A stretch of DNA of 64,000 nucleotides. It comes from Roseiarcus sp963779095 (GTDB taxonomy: Bacteria; Pseudomonadota; Alphaproteobacteria; Rhizobiales; Beijerinckiaceae). Below, piece by piece: positions 53,743 through 63,276 of this stretch. The translations under genes were made by a program, and so were the position numbers. The notes beneath the pieces are model-generated. The model was given only the letters and a program-made list of their open reading frames with translations, ran no database searches and had not been told where the DNA came from. The stretch is from contig CAVZWU010000020.1 in assembly GCA_963779095.1 (NCBI GenBank), forward strand, positions 1-64,000, in the 5' to 3' direction. The stretch's first letter is position 1, and every line of letters begins with the position of its first letter.

Positions 53743-55377
53743 TCGGGGCGCTGTCCCGGCGTGATGGGAGGGGCGCGAGGGCCCCCGTCGCCGAGATGAT
53801 GGACTGTCCATACTTCTGGTGGATTTGCTTCGCCATCGGTTTTGCGCTCGCGACGGCGGCGCTGCCGACAGATGGGTCCTACGACTTCAAGAATTGTCAC
53901 CTGTACAATGGATTCGCTGCGTTCCATGACCGGCGGGCGCCGGATATCGCGCCCGCTCAGCTGCAGACGGGCTACTTTTATGGTCTGGACGCAGTTTACT
54001 ACCTCCTATTCACATCATTGAACCGCCACCCGACCCTCATCAATCTGCTTCTGTCGATTCCTTACTCGGTCGCGGCGACGATGCTGTATCTGATCGCGCG
54101 TCTGTTCGCCCGGCACGCTTTCGTCGGACCCAATCTGGTCAGCGCGGCGGCGGCGGTGTTCGGACTGACCGGCGCCGCGACTTTTCCGACCTTGGCGACG
54201 ACGCAGTCGGAACTCGTTCCGGGTCTGGCGATTCTGATCGCCTTGGCGCGATGGCTCGTTCTGGAGAATGAGCGCCGCAACACCGTCTCATCCGCGCTCG
54301 TTACCGGTGGTCTCGCGAGTGTTTCAGTCGGGCTGAAGCTCACCTAGGCGCCCTTGTTCGTCGGCATGGCCGTGGCAATCGCCCTCCGGTTCGCAACCGG
54401 CAAAAGATCGGCGTTGCTTGAGGCTTTCGCGTTCGGCCTTGGCGGCCTGATCGTTTTCGCAGCCCTCGACGGCGCGTGGCTCTGGGGCAACGCCAAGGCG
54501 TACGGAAATCCAATCTTTCCGTACATGAACAATCTCTTTCACTCCGACCTTATCGCGCTTGGCTCTTGGACCGATGGTCGGTTCATACCGAAGACGGCGC
54601 TCATGGCCACGTTTTATCCGGCCTATTGGGCGTTCCACCGTTCAACCGACGTCAGCGAATTGCCGATGCGCGACCCGCGCATCCCGCTCGGCTGCGCGAA
54701 CGCCCTCGTCGTCGTCCTCGCATTCGCAGGTCGATGGCTGCGCGAACGGACCGCGCCCTCGATCGGCAGCTTCGACTCGCTCGCGCTCTTTTTGGGGATC
54801 GCGTTCCTTGTCTCCTACGCGCTGTGGGAGAAGGGTTTGGTCCATCTATCGCTATCTCGCGATCCAAGAGAGTTTGAGCGGCGTTCTGATGCTCGCCGCC
54901 CTGCCGATGGTGTTTGGAGCGCGGGGGAAGCCGCTCATGCTCTCGGGCCTCTTTGCGGTGGCCGTCATCTGGACGGCGCGAACGACGCACTATCCATGGT
55001 GGGACCGCGCGCAACGCGGTCCGGAGGCGATCTCGGTTCAACTACCGGCGCTCGAGCCGGACGCGATGGTTCTCTTCCTCGATTCTCAACCTTACGCCCA
55101 CCTCGTCCCCTCGATGCCGATTTCAGCGCGCGCGATTGGCGTCAATAACAATCTCGTTCATCCCGGAGCTTCAGGCAGGCTCTGGAGCATGGTTGAGGCC
55201 GCCGTCCGCGACCACCGTGGACCACTATGGGGCGTCGAAGATCCCGCCGATGACCCGGGCGTCGCCGATGTTTCCTTGAGCAGTCTCAGACTGGCGCGCG
55301 ACAGCGAATGCTTTCCGCTGATCACCAATATGGAGGCAGCGCAGCGGATAAAGATATGCAAGCTTCGGCGGGAGTGA
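53739..55377 (+). pseudogene. Polytopic membrane protein, broken by an in-frame TAG and a frameshift
   Basis: The frame starts at the ATGA overlap with the preceding gene. Helices include WWICFAIGFALATAALPTD, TLINLLLSIPYSVAATMLYL and LVPGLAILIALARWLVLEN. TAG at 54345-54347 interrupts KLT|APLFVGMAVAIALRFATG without a frame change. An extra G near 54831-54835 then shifts into VWSIYRYLAIQESLSGVLML and the soluble tail. A single change (for example TAC to TAG) plus one indel would restore ~545 residues. The architecture resembles large polytopic glycosyltransferase-like membrane proteins, but no family motif is certain. Confidence 0.6.
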
Positions 55378-55451
55378 GGCGTAGGTTGGCGCGAGAGGAA
55401 ACTTCCAATGGCCGACCGCATCGAGACCGGAACCGCAGGCGCCTTCCAGGC

Positions 55452-56355
55452 TCAGAACTCCACTTCGAGCCTCAGCTTGGCGAGCTCACGCGGGAAATCA
55501 TCGAAGTCGAGCCGGGCGGCCGGCGTTTGGGCGAGGAAAGCGGCGGAGAGATCGATCTTCTCGTTGATCTGATAGTGGAACGTCGGACCGAGGTAGACCG
55601 CCTGCCCATCGAACCCGCGCGGAGCAAGGCCGCTGTAAGCGCGATCATAGTCCGCTTCCGCGCCGAACATGAGCGGCGGCGTCAGGCGATAGGAAAGCGC
55701 GGTGGAAGCGGAAAGGATCGCGGTGTCCTGCCACGGCTGGCCGGGAAGCCGGGCGCCGTCCGGCGCGTAGCCAAGATTGACCGCGCCATAGAGGCGCCGA
55801 TCGCTCGATATCACGTCCGCGACGGCGAGGAAGGTCGTGCTGAAATCATTGGCCTGCCGCCCGGCCTCGGCGATGGAATTGTATTCCGGCTCCGCCGTCA
55901 GCGTCAGCTGGATCGGAAGATCGGCGGTCCGGTGCATCACCACATAGCGGAGCTCAACCGAGGCGCCCATGAAATTGACGCCGGCGAAATCGGGCAGGCC
56001 CGGCACGCCGTGGATGTCCTGGCCGAGCACATGCGCTCCGAACTCGACTCCAAGCAAATCGGTCAGCGTGGGTTCGAAGATGATTTCCTGTTCGATCGAA
56101 TTGTAGACGCCCTGCGTCCCTGCCGAAGGATCCGGTGGTCTCGAATTCGAGCGAGCGATCGCCCTGCTCGCCCACGTCCGCTCCCTCGAGGAAGCCGAAC
56201 AGGTTCTTGGTGTCGAGCGCATAGAAAGGGCCGGCTGACGCTCCCGTCTCGGGCGGCCCATCATCGTCCGCTGCGGCGATGGACGGAGCGACAGCGATTG
56301 CGAGCGCGATGCCGAGGGAATGAAGTCCGCGGCGGCGGGAATGGCGAGCGCCCAG
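55452..56355 (-). CDS. Outer-membrane beta-barrel protein, frameshifted near 56108-56113
   Basis: The N-terminus reads GLHSLGIALAIAVAPSIAAA (signal peptide), then AGPFYALDTKNLFGFLEGAD and LEFETTGSFGRDAG. An extra base then shifts the frame into VYNSIEQEIIFEPTLTDLLG. Alternating strands follow (VELRYVVMHRTADLPIQLTL, LSYRLTPPLMFGAEADYDRA) and the protein ends KLRLEVEF. A C-terminal Phe and two-residue periodicity are typical of outer-membrane barrels. The start codon is unclear: CTG at 56355 follows GGGGGAGG. It may be a porin or transport-related protein; the ligand is unknown. Confidence 0.65.
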
Positions 56356-56690
56356 GATCCTCCCCCTTTAACCTTGGTCGCGCTCTGAGCCGGCGCCGAA
56401 GCCCAAGCGGAATGACGGTGCTAATCGTCATGCTCGAGCGGCGACCGATCTTCGTGGCGGCGCATTGAAGGCCCAGTGATCGGAAACGGGAAGTTCTGGC
56501 GCCCGGCTTCGATCAATTGCCGAGCAACGCAGAAATAATCCCGTCATCGTCGCGGGAAGTCCAGCAAATTCATACGGTCCCGGATTGCCGGCTAATGATG
56601 GCTAGCGGGAAAAACTCCCGGATACGGGGCTCGCAACCGGCGGGCTCCGGTCTGCTGCACTGCCGCGCCGCCGCTCAGGCAGAGAGCCGG
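56356..56690. other. Intergenic region, no gene seen
   Basis: No supportable frame, repeat or strong hairpin is seen between the outer-membrane protein 5' end and the alpha/beta-hydrolase 3' end. Confidence 0.4.
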
Positions 56691-57498
56691 CTAACCGGCG
56701 TGGCGCTTGAGAAACGCTAGGGTCTTCTCGTTGAACTCGCTCACCCTTTCATAGATCGGAGCGTGGGCGCACATCTCGAATATGACGAGCTCGCTGTTCT
56801 TGATGCCGCTCGTGAACGGCTCGACGAAGCGGGTCGAGGTCACGATATCGTGCTGGCCGAACGTGATCTGCGTCGGCGCTGTGATTCTGCTGAGCTGGCC
56901 CAGCGCGTCATGGGCGATGACCGCGTCCGACTGGCGAAGGAAGGCGTCGACCGGCTGTTTCGGCCGGCTGTGCACGAAGGCGGCGAGCTGGTCGATATAC
57001 TCGGGCTTCGCCGCGTAAAGCTCGGGCGTGAAGCAGAATGGAAAAATGCCCTGGATGATCATCTCCGGGACGCTGCCGAGCGCCTTGGCGATGATCTGCC
57101 AATCCCCCACGACAACCTTCAGAAACGGATCGGTCTTCGGCCAGCAGGAATGCAGCGACAGCGTCTTGACCCGCTCGGGATGTTTGGCTGGCGAGCCAGA
57201 GACCGATCGCGCCGCCCAGCGACAGGCCGCTCACATGCGCTTTCTCGACGCCGATCGCTTTCATGAACGCGGCGACGTCATCGGCGAACAATTCGGTCGA
57301 ATAGGTCCCGGCAGGCTTGTCGGTCTCGCCCGCTCCGCGCGGATCAAGCGAAATGCAGGTGAAATGCTTGGCGTAATCGGCGACCTGGAAGGCGTAACAG
57401 GCGTTGTCGGCGGCGAGATAGGGGATGAGGATAAGCGGCTCGCCCGATCCCTGGGTCTCGTAATTGATCGTGATGTCGTTGACTTTGACCTTCGGCAT
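56691..57498 (-). CDS. Alpha/beta hydrolase, frameshifted near 57186-57189
   Basis: A ~268-residue hydrolase. MPKVKVNDITINYETQGSGE is followed by PLILIPYLAADNACYAF (oxyanion region) and VEKAHVSGLSLGGAIGLWLA (GxSxG nucleophile). An extra C then breaks the frame, which resumes HPERVKTLSLHSCWPKTDPF and GDWQIIAKALGSVPEMIIQG. PTQITFGQHDIVTSTRFVEP holds the acid Asp, and CAHAPIYERVSEFNEKTLAF holds the His. The substrate is unknown; 3-oxoadipate enol-lactonase-like enzymes are among its relatives. Confidence 0.8.
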
Positions 57499-57579
57499 GA
57501 AGACCTCCCCGCGCAGCGCGCCGACGCCTCTTCTTCGCGAAGGCGTTGATGGGACGCTAAGCTCAAGCCTCGGGCAAGG

Positions 57580-58608
57580 TCAATGCGTCGCGCCGCCCGC
57601 CTTCGTCCAGGCCGACATGCCGCCCTCGATGTGCCGGGCTGAGGCGAGGCCCTGATCCTGCGCCGCCTGCACCGCCATCGCCGAGCGCTCGCCGAACGCG
57701 CAGTAGAAGACGATCGTCTTGCCCGAGCGCGCGAGCTCGTGAATGAGGCCGCCCTCGCCGATAGCGTCCTGAAGCTCGCCATAAGGCGCGTGCAGCGAAC
57801 CGGGAATGGCGCCGGTCCGCTCCCGTTCCTTCTTCTCGCGCAAGTCGATCAGCGCGACGTCCGGTCGCCCGACGAGCGCCTTGGCCTCCTCGGCCGAAAA
57901 GGCCCAGCCCTTGCGCGCCACATCCTCCTGATGCAGCCCCTGATGGATGTTGGCGGGAACGGCGACGTCCATCATCTTCGGATTGGGCAGGTGCAGGCTT
58001 TCCATCAGCTTCGCGTATTCGTCGGCGTCGCGAACCTGAAGGCGCGGGTTGAAGCGCTTCTCCTCGCCGATGGTGCTGACGGTGTCGCCTTTGTAATCGT
58101 GCGCGGGAAAGACCAGCGTCTCCTCGGGCAGCCGCATGAGGCGCTGCAGGCTCTCGTACTGGGCGCGGGAATCGCCGTTCTGGAAGTCGGTGCGGCCGGT
58201 GCCGCGGATGAGCAGCGTGTCGCCGGTGAAGACGCGATCGCCAAAATGGAAGCTGTAGGAATCGTCGGTGTGGCCGGGCGTATAGAGCACGTCGAGGCTC
58301 AAGCCCTCGACGCCGAGCTTGTCGCCATCGGCGATCCGCATCGACACCACGTCGACCTTGCTCTGCTCGCCCATCACGGTCACGCAGCGCGTGCGGTCGC
58401 GCAGCGCGCCCAGGCCGGTGATGTGGTCGGCGTGCAGATGCGTGTCGACCGCCTTCACGAGCTTGAGATCGAGCTCCTCCATCAGCTTGAGATAGCGGTC
58501 GACCTTCTCCAGGACGGGATCGATGATGAGCGCCTCGCCGCCGCGCCGGCTGGCGAGGACATAGCTATAGGTGCTCGAGACGCTGTCGAACAATTGCCGG
58601 AAGATCAT
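57580..58608 (-). CDS. Persulfide dioxygenase-rhodanese fusion
   Basis: A 342-residue two-domain protein. The metallo-beta-lactamase domain (~1-230) starts MIFRQLFDSVSSTYSYVLAS and has AVDTHLHADHITGLGALRDR (metal ligands), YTPGHTDDSYSFHFGDRVFT, FQNGDSRAQYESLQRLMRLP and VFPAHDYKGDTVSTIGEEK. This is ETHE1/Blh-like. The rhodanese domain (~250-342) has ALIDLREKKERERTGAIPGS and active-site VFYCAFGERSAMAV (Cys). It should oxidise glutathione persulfide to sulfite and shuttle sulfane sulfur. The gene follows the serine hydrolase on the same strand. Confidence 0.9.
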   Translation of the reverse strand: MIFRQLFDSVSSTYSYVLASRRGGEALIIDPVLEKVDRYLKLMEELDLKLVKAVDTHLHADHITGLGALRDRTRCVTVMGEQSKVDVVSMRIADGDKLGVEGLSLDVLYTPGHTDDSYSFHFGDRVFTGDTLLIRGTGRTDFQNGDSRAQYESLQRLMRLPEETLVFPAHDYKGDTVSTIGEEKRFNPRLQVRDADEYAKLMESLHLPNPKMMDVAVPANIHQGLHQEDVARKGWAFSAEEAKALVGRPDVALIDLREKKERERTGAIPGSLHAPYGELQDAIGEGGLIHELARSGKTIVFYCAFGERSAMAVQAAQDQGLASARHIEGGMSAWTKAGGATH

Positions 58609-58664
58609 CGGCGCCTCCCGATCGCGCAGCCCCAAAGATTGGCCGTCTCTACGGACCCTTATAG

Positions 58665-59863
58665 TTATTTTGCGGCGGGCTTGGAAGCGCCGTTCGGGAG
58701 CCCGGGCTTGCTGCAAAGCCATGAACGCTCCACCGATCACGGTGGGACCGAACTTGTCCTCGCCGTTCGGCGGCCGGCTGTTGACGGACCCGGTGATGAG
58801 GAGATCGTATTGCGGCCAATAGGCGAAGATCGTCCGGAAGCCGAGGGTTTCGCCCTCGTAGAACCAATAGGCGCCGCCAAGCTCCTTGTCGATGGAAGCG
58901 GCCGAGGCCAAGGCCGAAGCCGACTGGATCATCGGCGGAGACTTCGCTGAAGAGGCAGGCCCGTCTTGTTCGAGACCAGCGTGGTCATCTCCTCGAGCTG
59001 CTTTGCCGGAAAGACGCGCTTCTCGAAGAGCGCGCGAATCCATAAGCCAAGATCGTGCGGGTTCGAGATGATCGCCCCGCCTCCGCCGCCCAGGAGCGGT
59101 TCTGCATCCGCATGTCCTTGCCGATCAGCGGCGCGAGCGTCGATACGTTGCAGGGCTCCGGCTGGTAGCCGAGGCAGTCCTGCAGCAGGTAGAGCGCGCG
59201 AGGCACGCGCGACATCACGGGGCCGGCAGCCGCGGGCCCCGGATGCGGGCCGTCGGCGTAGAACGTGTCGTGCAGCCCGAGCGGCTCGAGGATCATCGTC
59301 GTCAGCGCCTGCTCGTAATTCATGCCGGACGCCGCCTCGATGATGAGGCCCGCGAGGATGTAGTTGGTGTTGGAATAGAACCATCCCGTGGCCGGCGGGA
59401 AATGCTGGCCGTTGGCGGGATCGACAAAGCCGATCAGATCCTTGGCGCTGAATTGATGGTGGATGTCGGCGACCTCGATCTCGCCGATGGCGACCGTCTC
59501 CGAATAGTTGGGGATCGGGCTCGTCATCTGGAGCAGCGAGCGGATCGTGACGTCCTTCCATGCCGGATATTGCGGCAGCCAGTGCCCGATCGTGTCGTCG
59601 AGCTTGAGCTTGCCCGCCGCTTCGAGCTTGAGGATCAGCGCGGAGGTGAATTCCTTGGTGTTGCTGCCGATGTCGAACAGCGTGTCGGGGCCGATCGGCT
59701 TTTTGTCGCTGAGCCCGTCGTCGCCGGCATAGACTGCAAGGATCGGTTTGCCCGCGCCGCGATCGACCTGCAACGCGGCGCCGGATAGCCCTTCGATCGA
59801 CGCGCGATCCTTGACGTAGGCGTCAAGGATCTGCTGCAGTTGCGCGGTGAGCGGCCGCATCAT
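58665..59863 (-). CDS. Serine beta-lactamase-like hydrolase, several frameshifts
   Basis: A ~398-residue class C-type hydrolase. MMRPLTAQLQQILDAYVKDR is followed by TLFDIGSNTKEFTSALILKL (SxxK with Ser and Lys) and GWFYSNTNYILAGLIIEAAS (YxN). Frame slips near 59082-59092, 58950-58960 and 58890-58900 lead through GGGGGAIISNPHDLGLWIRA and SADDPVGFGLGLG to SIDKELGGAYWFYEGETLGF. A last slip near 58693 gives the natural end PNGASKPAAK and TAA at 58665. Without that slip the frame reads on into the next gene, an artefact. It probably acts as a periplasmic esterase or peptidase. No signal peptide is visible. Confidence 0.75.
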
Positions 59864-60010
59864 CGGCCTTTGACGTGGCCGGGAGAATGAGAGCCGCGGC
59901 GAAAAGCGCAGAGAACGAGGAGGGTCTTGGCCAGCCGCACGAAACTCCCTCCAACTCTCGCGCGATGCGCCGCGCCGCCGGCCTTCGTTTGACTGCGCGC
60001 GGCCTTAAGC

Positions 60011-60669
60011 TCAGGCCGGCTGCTTGACGATGCGGATATAGGGCTTCGGCGACCGCCAGCCGGCCGGGAACAGCTCTTGGCGTCGTCGTCGCTGACCGAG
60101 CCCGAGATGATGACGTCGTCGCCGTGTTTCCAGTTCACCGGCGTCGAGACCTTGTGCTTGGCGGTGAGCTGGAGCGAATCGATCACCCGCAGGATCTCGT
60201 CGAAGTTGCGGCCCGTGCTCATCGGATAGGCGAGCAGGAGCTTGATCTTCTTGTCGGGTCCGATGACGTAGACCGTGCGCACGGTCTGGTTGGTCGCGGC
60301 CGTCCGGCCCTCGGAGGTGCCCGGCTCCTCGGCGGGCAGCATCTCGTAGAGCTTGGCGACCTTGAGGTCGTGGTCGGCGATGATCGGGTAGTTGACCTTC
60401 GCGCCTTGCGTCTCCTCGATGTCGGCGAGCCAGCGCGCATGGGCCTCGCTCGGGTCGACGCTCAAGCCGATGAGCTTGACGCCGCGCTTGGTGAACTCGG
60501 GCTCGATCTTGGCCATGTAGCCGAGCTCGGTGGTGCAGACGGGCGTGAAGTCCTTGGGATGGGAAAACAGGATCGCCCACTTGTCGCCGATCCACTGATG
60601 GAAATCGATCGGCCCCTGCGTCGTCTCGGCGGTGAAGTTGGGGGCGGTGTCGTTGATGCGAAGGGCCAT
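60011..60669 (-). CDS. 1-Cys peroxiredoxin (Prx6 type), frameshifted near 60075
   Basis: A ~219-residue protein starting at MALRINDTAPNFTAETTQGP. FSHPKDFTPVCTTELGYMAK holds the peroxidatic Cys (PVCTTE). LIGLSVDPSEAHARWLADIE and YPMSTGRNFDEILRVIDSLQ are Prx6-like, and STPVNWKHGDDVIISGSVSD precedes a one-base loss. The corrected end is LFPAGWRSPKPYIRIVKQPA. There is no resolving Cys in the second half. It reduces peroxides in the cytoplasm with an external thiol donor. Confidence 0.88.
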
Positions 60670-60839
60670 GGATTCCTCCGTTGAGCGCGCTTAAGTCCAG
60701 TAGAATTATATAATTTGTCAACCACAACGCCCGGCACCAGCGCGACGCTGCCCGCCTGCGGCGCGCGACCGTTACGGCGCCCGAAGCGCAGGCGCAAGCG
60801 CAGGCGTGCCGCGCGTTGGCCTTCCGTCCCGGACGATTT

Positions 60840-62071
60840 ATGATTGCTCCCATGACCGAAGCCGAGATCGCCAAGCTTGCGACCTGGCTCGCGAAAGCGG
60901 GGCTTGAAGGACGGACCGAAACCGCTCTGGTCGAGGGCTTTTGCAACCGCGCGGTCGCGGGCGGACTGCCGCTTGCGCGCGCGATGGTGCTCGTCGACAC
61001 GCTCCACCCCATTCACGAGGGGCGGGCGTTTCGCTGGGAAAAGGAAAAGCCGGAAGCGACGCTGACCGAGTACGGGCGAACCGCCGAAGGCGAGGCGGCC
61101 GAACGCTGGCGGACGAGCCCGCTTTACCGGCTCTTGACGAGCGGCGAATCGCTGTTGCGCCTGCGTGTGACCGCGGAGACCGAAGCCGAATTTCCTTCCT
61201 TCGCGGAGTTTCGCGAAGCGAAGTTCACCGACTATGTCGCGATCATCAACCGCTTCGCCGAAGACGGCGTGATCGGCGAAATGGATTGCGTGTATTCCTA
61301 TTGGACGACGGATCGAGCCGAAGGTTTCTCCGACGATGAGGTCGGCGCGCTCAAGCGGCTCACGCCGTTCCTCGGGCTTGCGATCAAAGCCGCCTCTCTC
61401 GCTCGCATCGCCGAGACGCTGGTCGAGACCTATCTCGGGCGCGACGCCGGCCGGCGGGTGTTGCGGGGCCGCATCGAGCGCGGGCGTGACGGACCGGATC
61501 AAGACGGTGCTGTGGTTCAGCGATCTGCGCAACTATACGCGCATCTCCGACACCTCGCCGCCGGAGGAGATCATTCCGCTGCTCAACGACTATGCCGAGG
61601 CCATCGTCTCGTCGATCCACGAGCACTCCGGCGACGTCCTGAAGCTGATCGGCGACGGCGTGCTCGCCATCTTCCCGGCCGAGGAACGAAATCGCGCCTG
61701 CGCCGCCGCGCTCGACGCCGCAGGCGCGGCGCAGGAGGCGGTCGCGGCGCTTGAACGCGCGCCGGTTCGAGAAGGGCCTGCCGGCGACCGAAATGTATCT
61801 CGGGCTCCACATCGGCGAGGTTTTCTACGGCAACATCGGCAGCAAGGAGCGCCTCGATTTCACCGTCGTCGGGCCGGCGGTCAACGAAGTGAGCCGGATC
61901 GCGGCGATGTGCCGGTCGGTGGACCAGCCGATCCTCATCTCGGCGGCGTTCGCGGAATCCTGCGCCGAGCAGCGGCGCGCGTTCGCCTCCGTCGGACGCT
62001 TCGCGTTGCGCGGCGTCGGCAAGCCGCAGGAATTGTTCACGCTCGATCTCGAGAGCTCGCTGGTCGGTTGA
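60840..62071 (+). CDS. Class III adenylate/guanylate cyclase, two frameshifts
   Basis: A ~410-residue protein. The N-terminal ~210 residues (MTEAEIAKLATWLAKAGLEG, MVLVDTLHPIHEGRAFRWEK, FREAKFTDYVAIINRFAEDG) form a regulatory domain found before some cyclases. A slip near 61480-61489 leads to the cyclase domain: DRIKTVLWFSDLRNYTRISD (metal Asp) and HSGDVLKLIGDGVLAIFPAE (second Asp). A second slip near 61755-61765 continues LGLHIGEVFYGNIGSKERLD, then FTVVGPAVNEVSRIAAM. Nucleotide specificity is not decided by eye. No membrane segment is present, so it is a soluble sensor-cyclase. An alternative start is 60852. Confidence 0.82.
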
Positions 62072-62153
62072 CGCCGTCGATTGATCGCAGCCCTCCGACA
62101 CCGCAACAAACCTTCAGGCGCGGCGCGTTCTCCCGTCATCGTGGAGATCGCAC

Positions 62154-63182
62154 ATGACTTCAGACGAACGCTTTCCCTATTCCCGCCGCGCCATCGTCGG
62201 CGTCGGGGGCATGGGCCTCGCGGCCGCCGCGCGCGCCGGCATTCGCGCAGAGTTCGAAGGAGCAGCCCCTCTCGAAGCAAAGCGAGACGCTCGGCTCCTG
62301 AAGGGCTGCAGGATCCGACGAAGCAAGTATCCCAAGCCGCCGTTTCGCGGCAGGAGCAGCCGTGGCCGGGGCTCGCGAGCCGGATGGATCCGCGCCCGGA
62401 TCACGGCGAGACGTCGTACCGCGGGTCGGGCCGGCTCGCCGGCCGCAAGGCGTTGGTGACCGGCGGGGATTCGGGCATGGGCCGCGCCGCGGCGATCGCA
62501 TTTGCGCGCGAGGGCGCCGATGTGGCGATCAACCATCTGCCGGAGGAGGAGGAGGACGCGCGCGAGGTCATCGAGCTTATGAAGGCCGAGGGACGAACGG
62601 CGCTTGTCGATTCCCGGCGACATTCGGGACGAGGCTTTCTGCAAGCGCCTCGTCGAGGAGGCGGTGCGCGGTCTCGGCGGCCTCGACATCCTTGTGAGCA
62701 ACGCGGGCCGGCAGCAGACCCGCGCCTCGATCCTCGATATTTCGACCGAGGATTTCGACGCGACGATGAAGACGAACATCTATGCGCCGTTCTGGATCAT
62801 CAAGGCCGCGCTGCCGCATATGCCTCCGGGCTCGGCGATCATCGGGACCGCCTCCGAGCAGGCCTATGACCCTTCGCCCGATCTTTACGACTATGCGCAG
62901 ACGAAGGCTGCGACCATGAATTACGTGAAGTCCCTGGCGAAGCAGCTCGCCTCAAAGGGCATTCGCGTGAACGCCGTCGCTCCGGGTCCGATCTGGACGC
63001 CGCTGCAGGTGAGCGGCGGCGCAACGCAGGAAAAGCTCGAGAAGTTCGGCGGCCAGACGCCTCTTGGCCGGCCCGGGCAACCCGCCGAGCTCGGATCCAT
63101 TTACGTCCAACTGGCGATGTCGGATGCGAGCTTTGCGACCGGCCAGGTCTATGGCTCCGCCGGAGGAAGCGGGCAGCCGTGA
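62154..63182 (+). CDS. SDR-family oxidoreductase (YghA/general stress type) with Tat-like N-terminus, multiple frameshifts
   Basis: MTSDERFPYSRRAIVGVGGM looks like a twin-arginine leader. Pieces of the typical general-stress SDR N-terminus then appear in alternating frames: GLQDPTKQ, YPKPPFRG, QEQPWPGLASRMDPRPDHGE. The Rossmann motif is RKALVTGGDSGMGRAAAIAF. After a slip near 62607-62612 come IPGDIRDEAFCKRLVEEAV and ILVSNAGRQQTRASI. The catalytic LYDYAQTKAATMNYVKSLAK (Y-x3-K) and GIRVNAVAPGPIWTPLQ follow. Corrected length is ~340. Four or more indels fall within 500 bp. Confidence 0.78.
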
Positions 63183-63276
63183 TGGCCTGGCGGTTGGAAG
63201 AGAGCGCGCGCGCGCAAGCTTGAGCGTTCGACGGCGGCTTGACGCGCCCTCCGGCCCGCCTGATACGACGCGGGCC

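Noticed and set aside
57580..59043. A fused serine hydrolase-persulfide dioxygenase protein
   Set aside because: The open frame joining the two arises only from an indel near 58693. The alternative frame gives a natural stop (PNGASKPAAK then TAA), and the dioxygenase has its own start.
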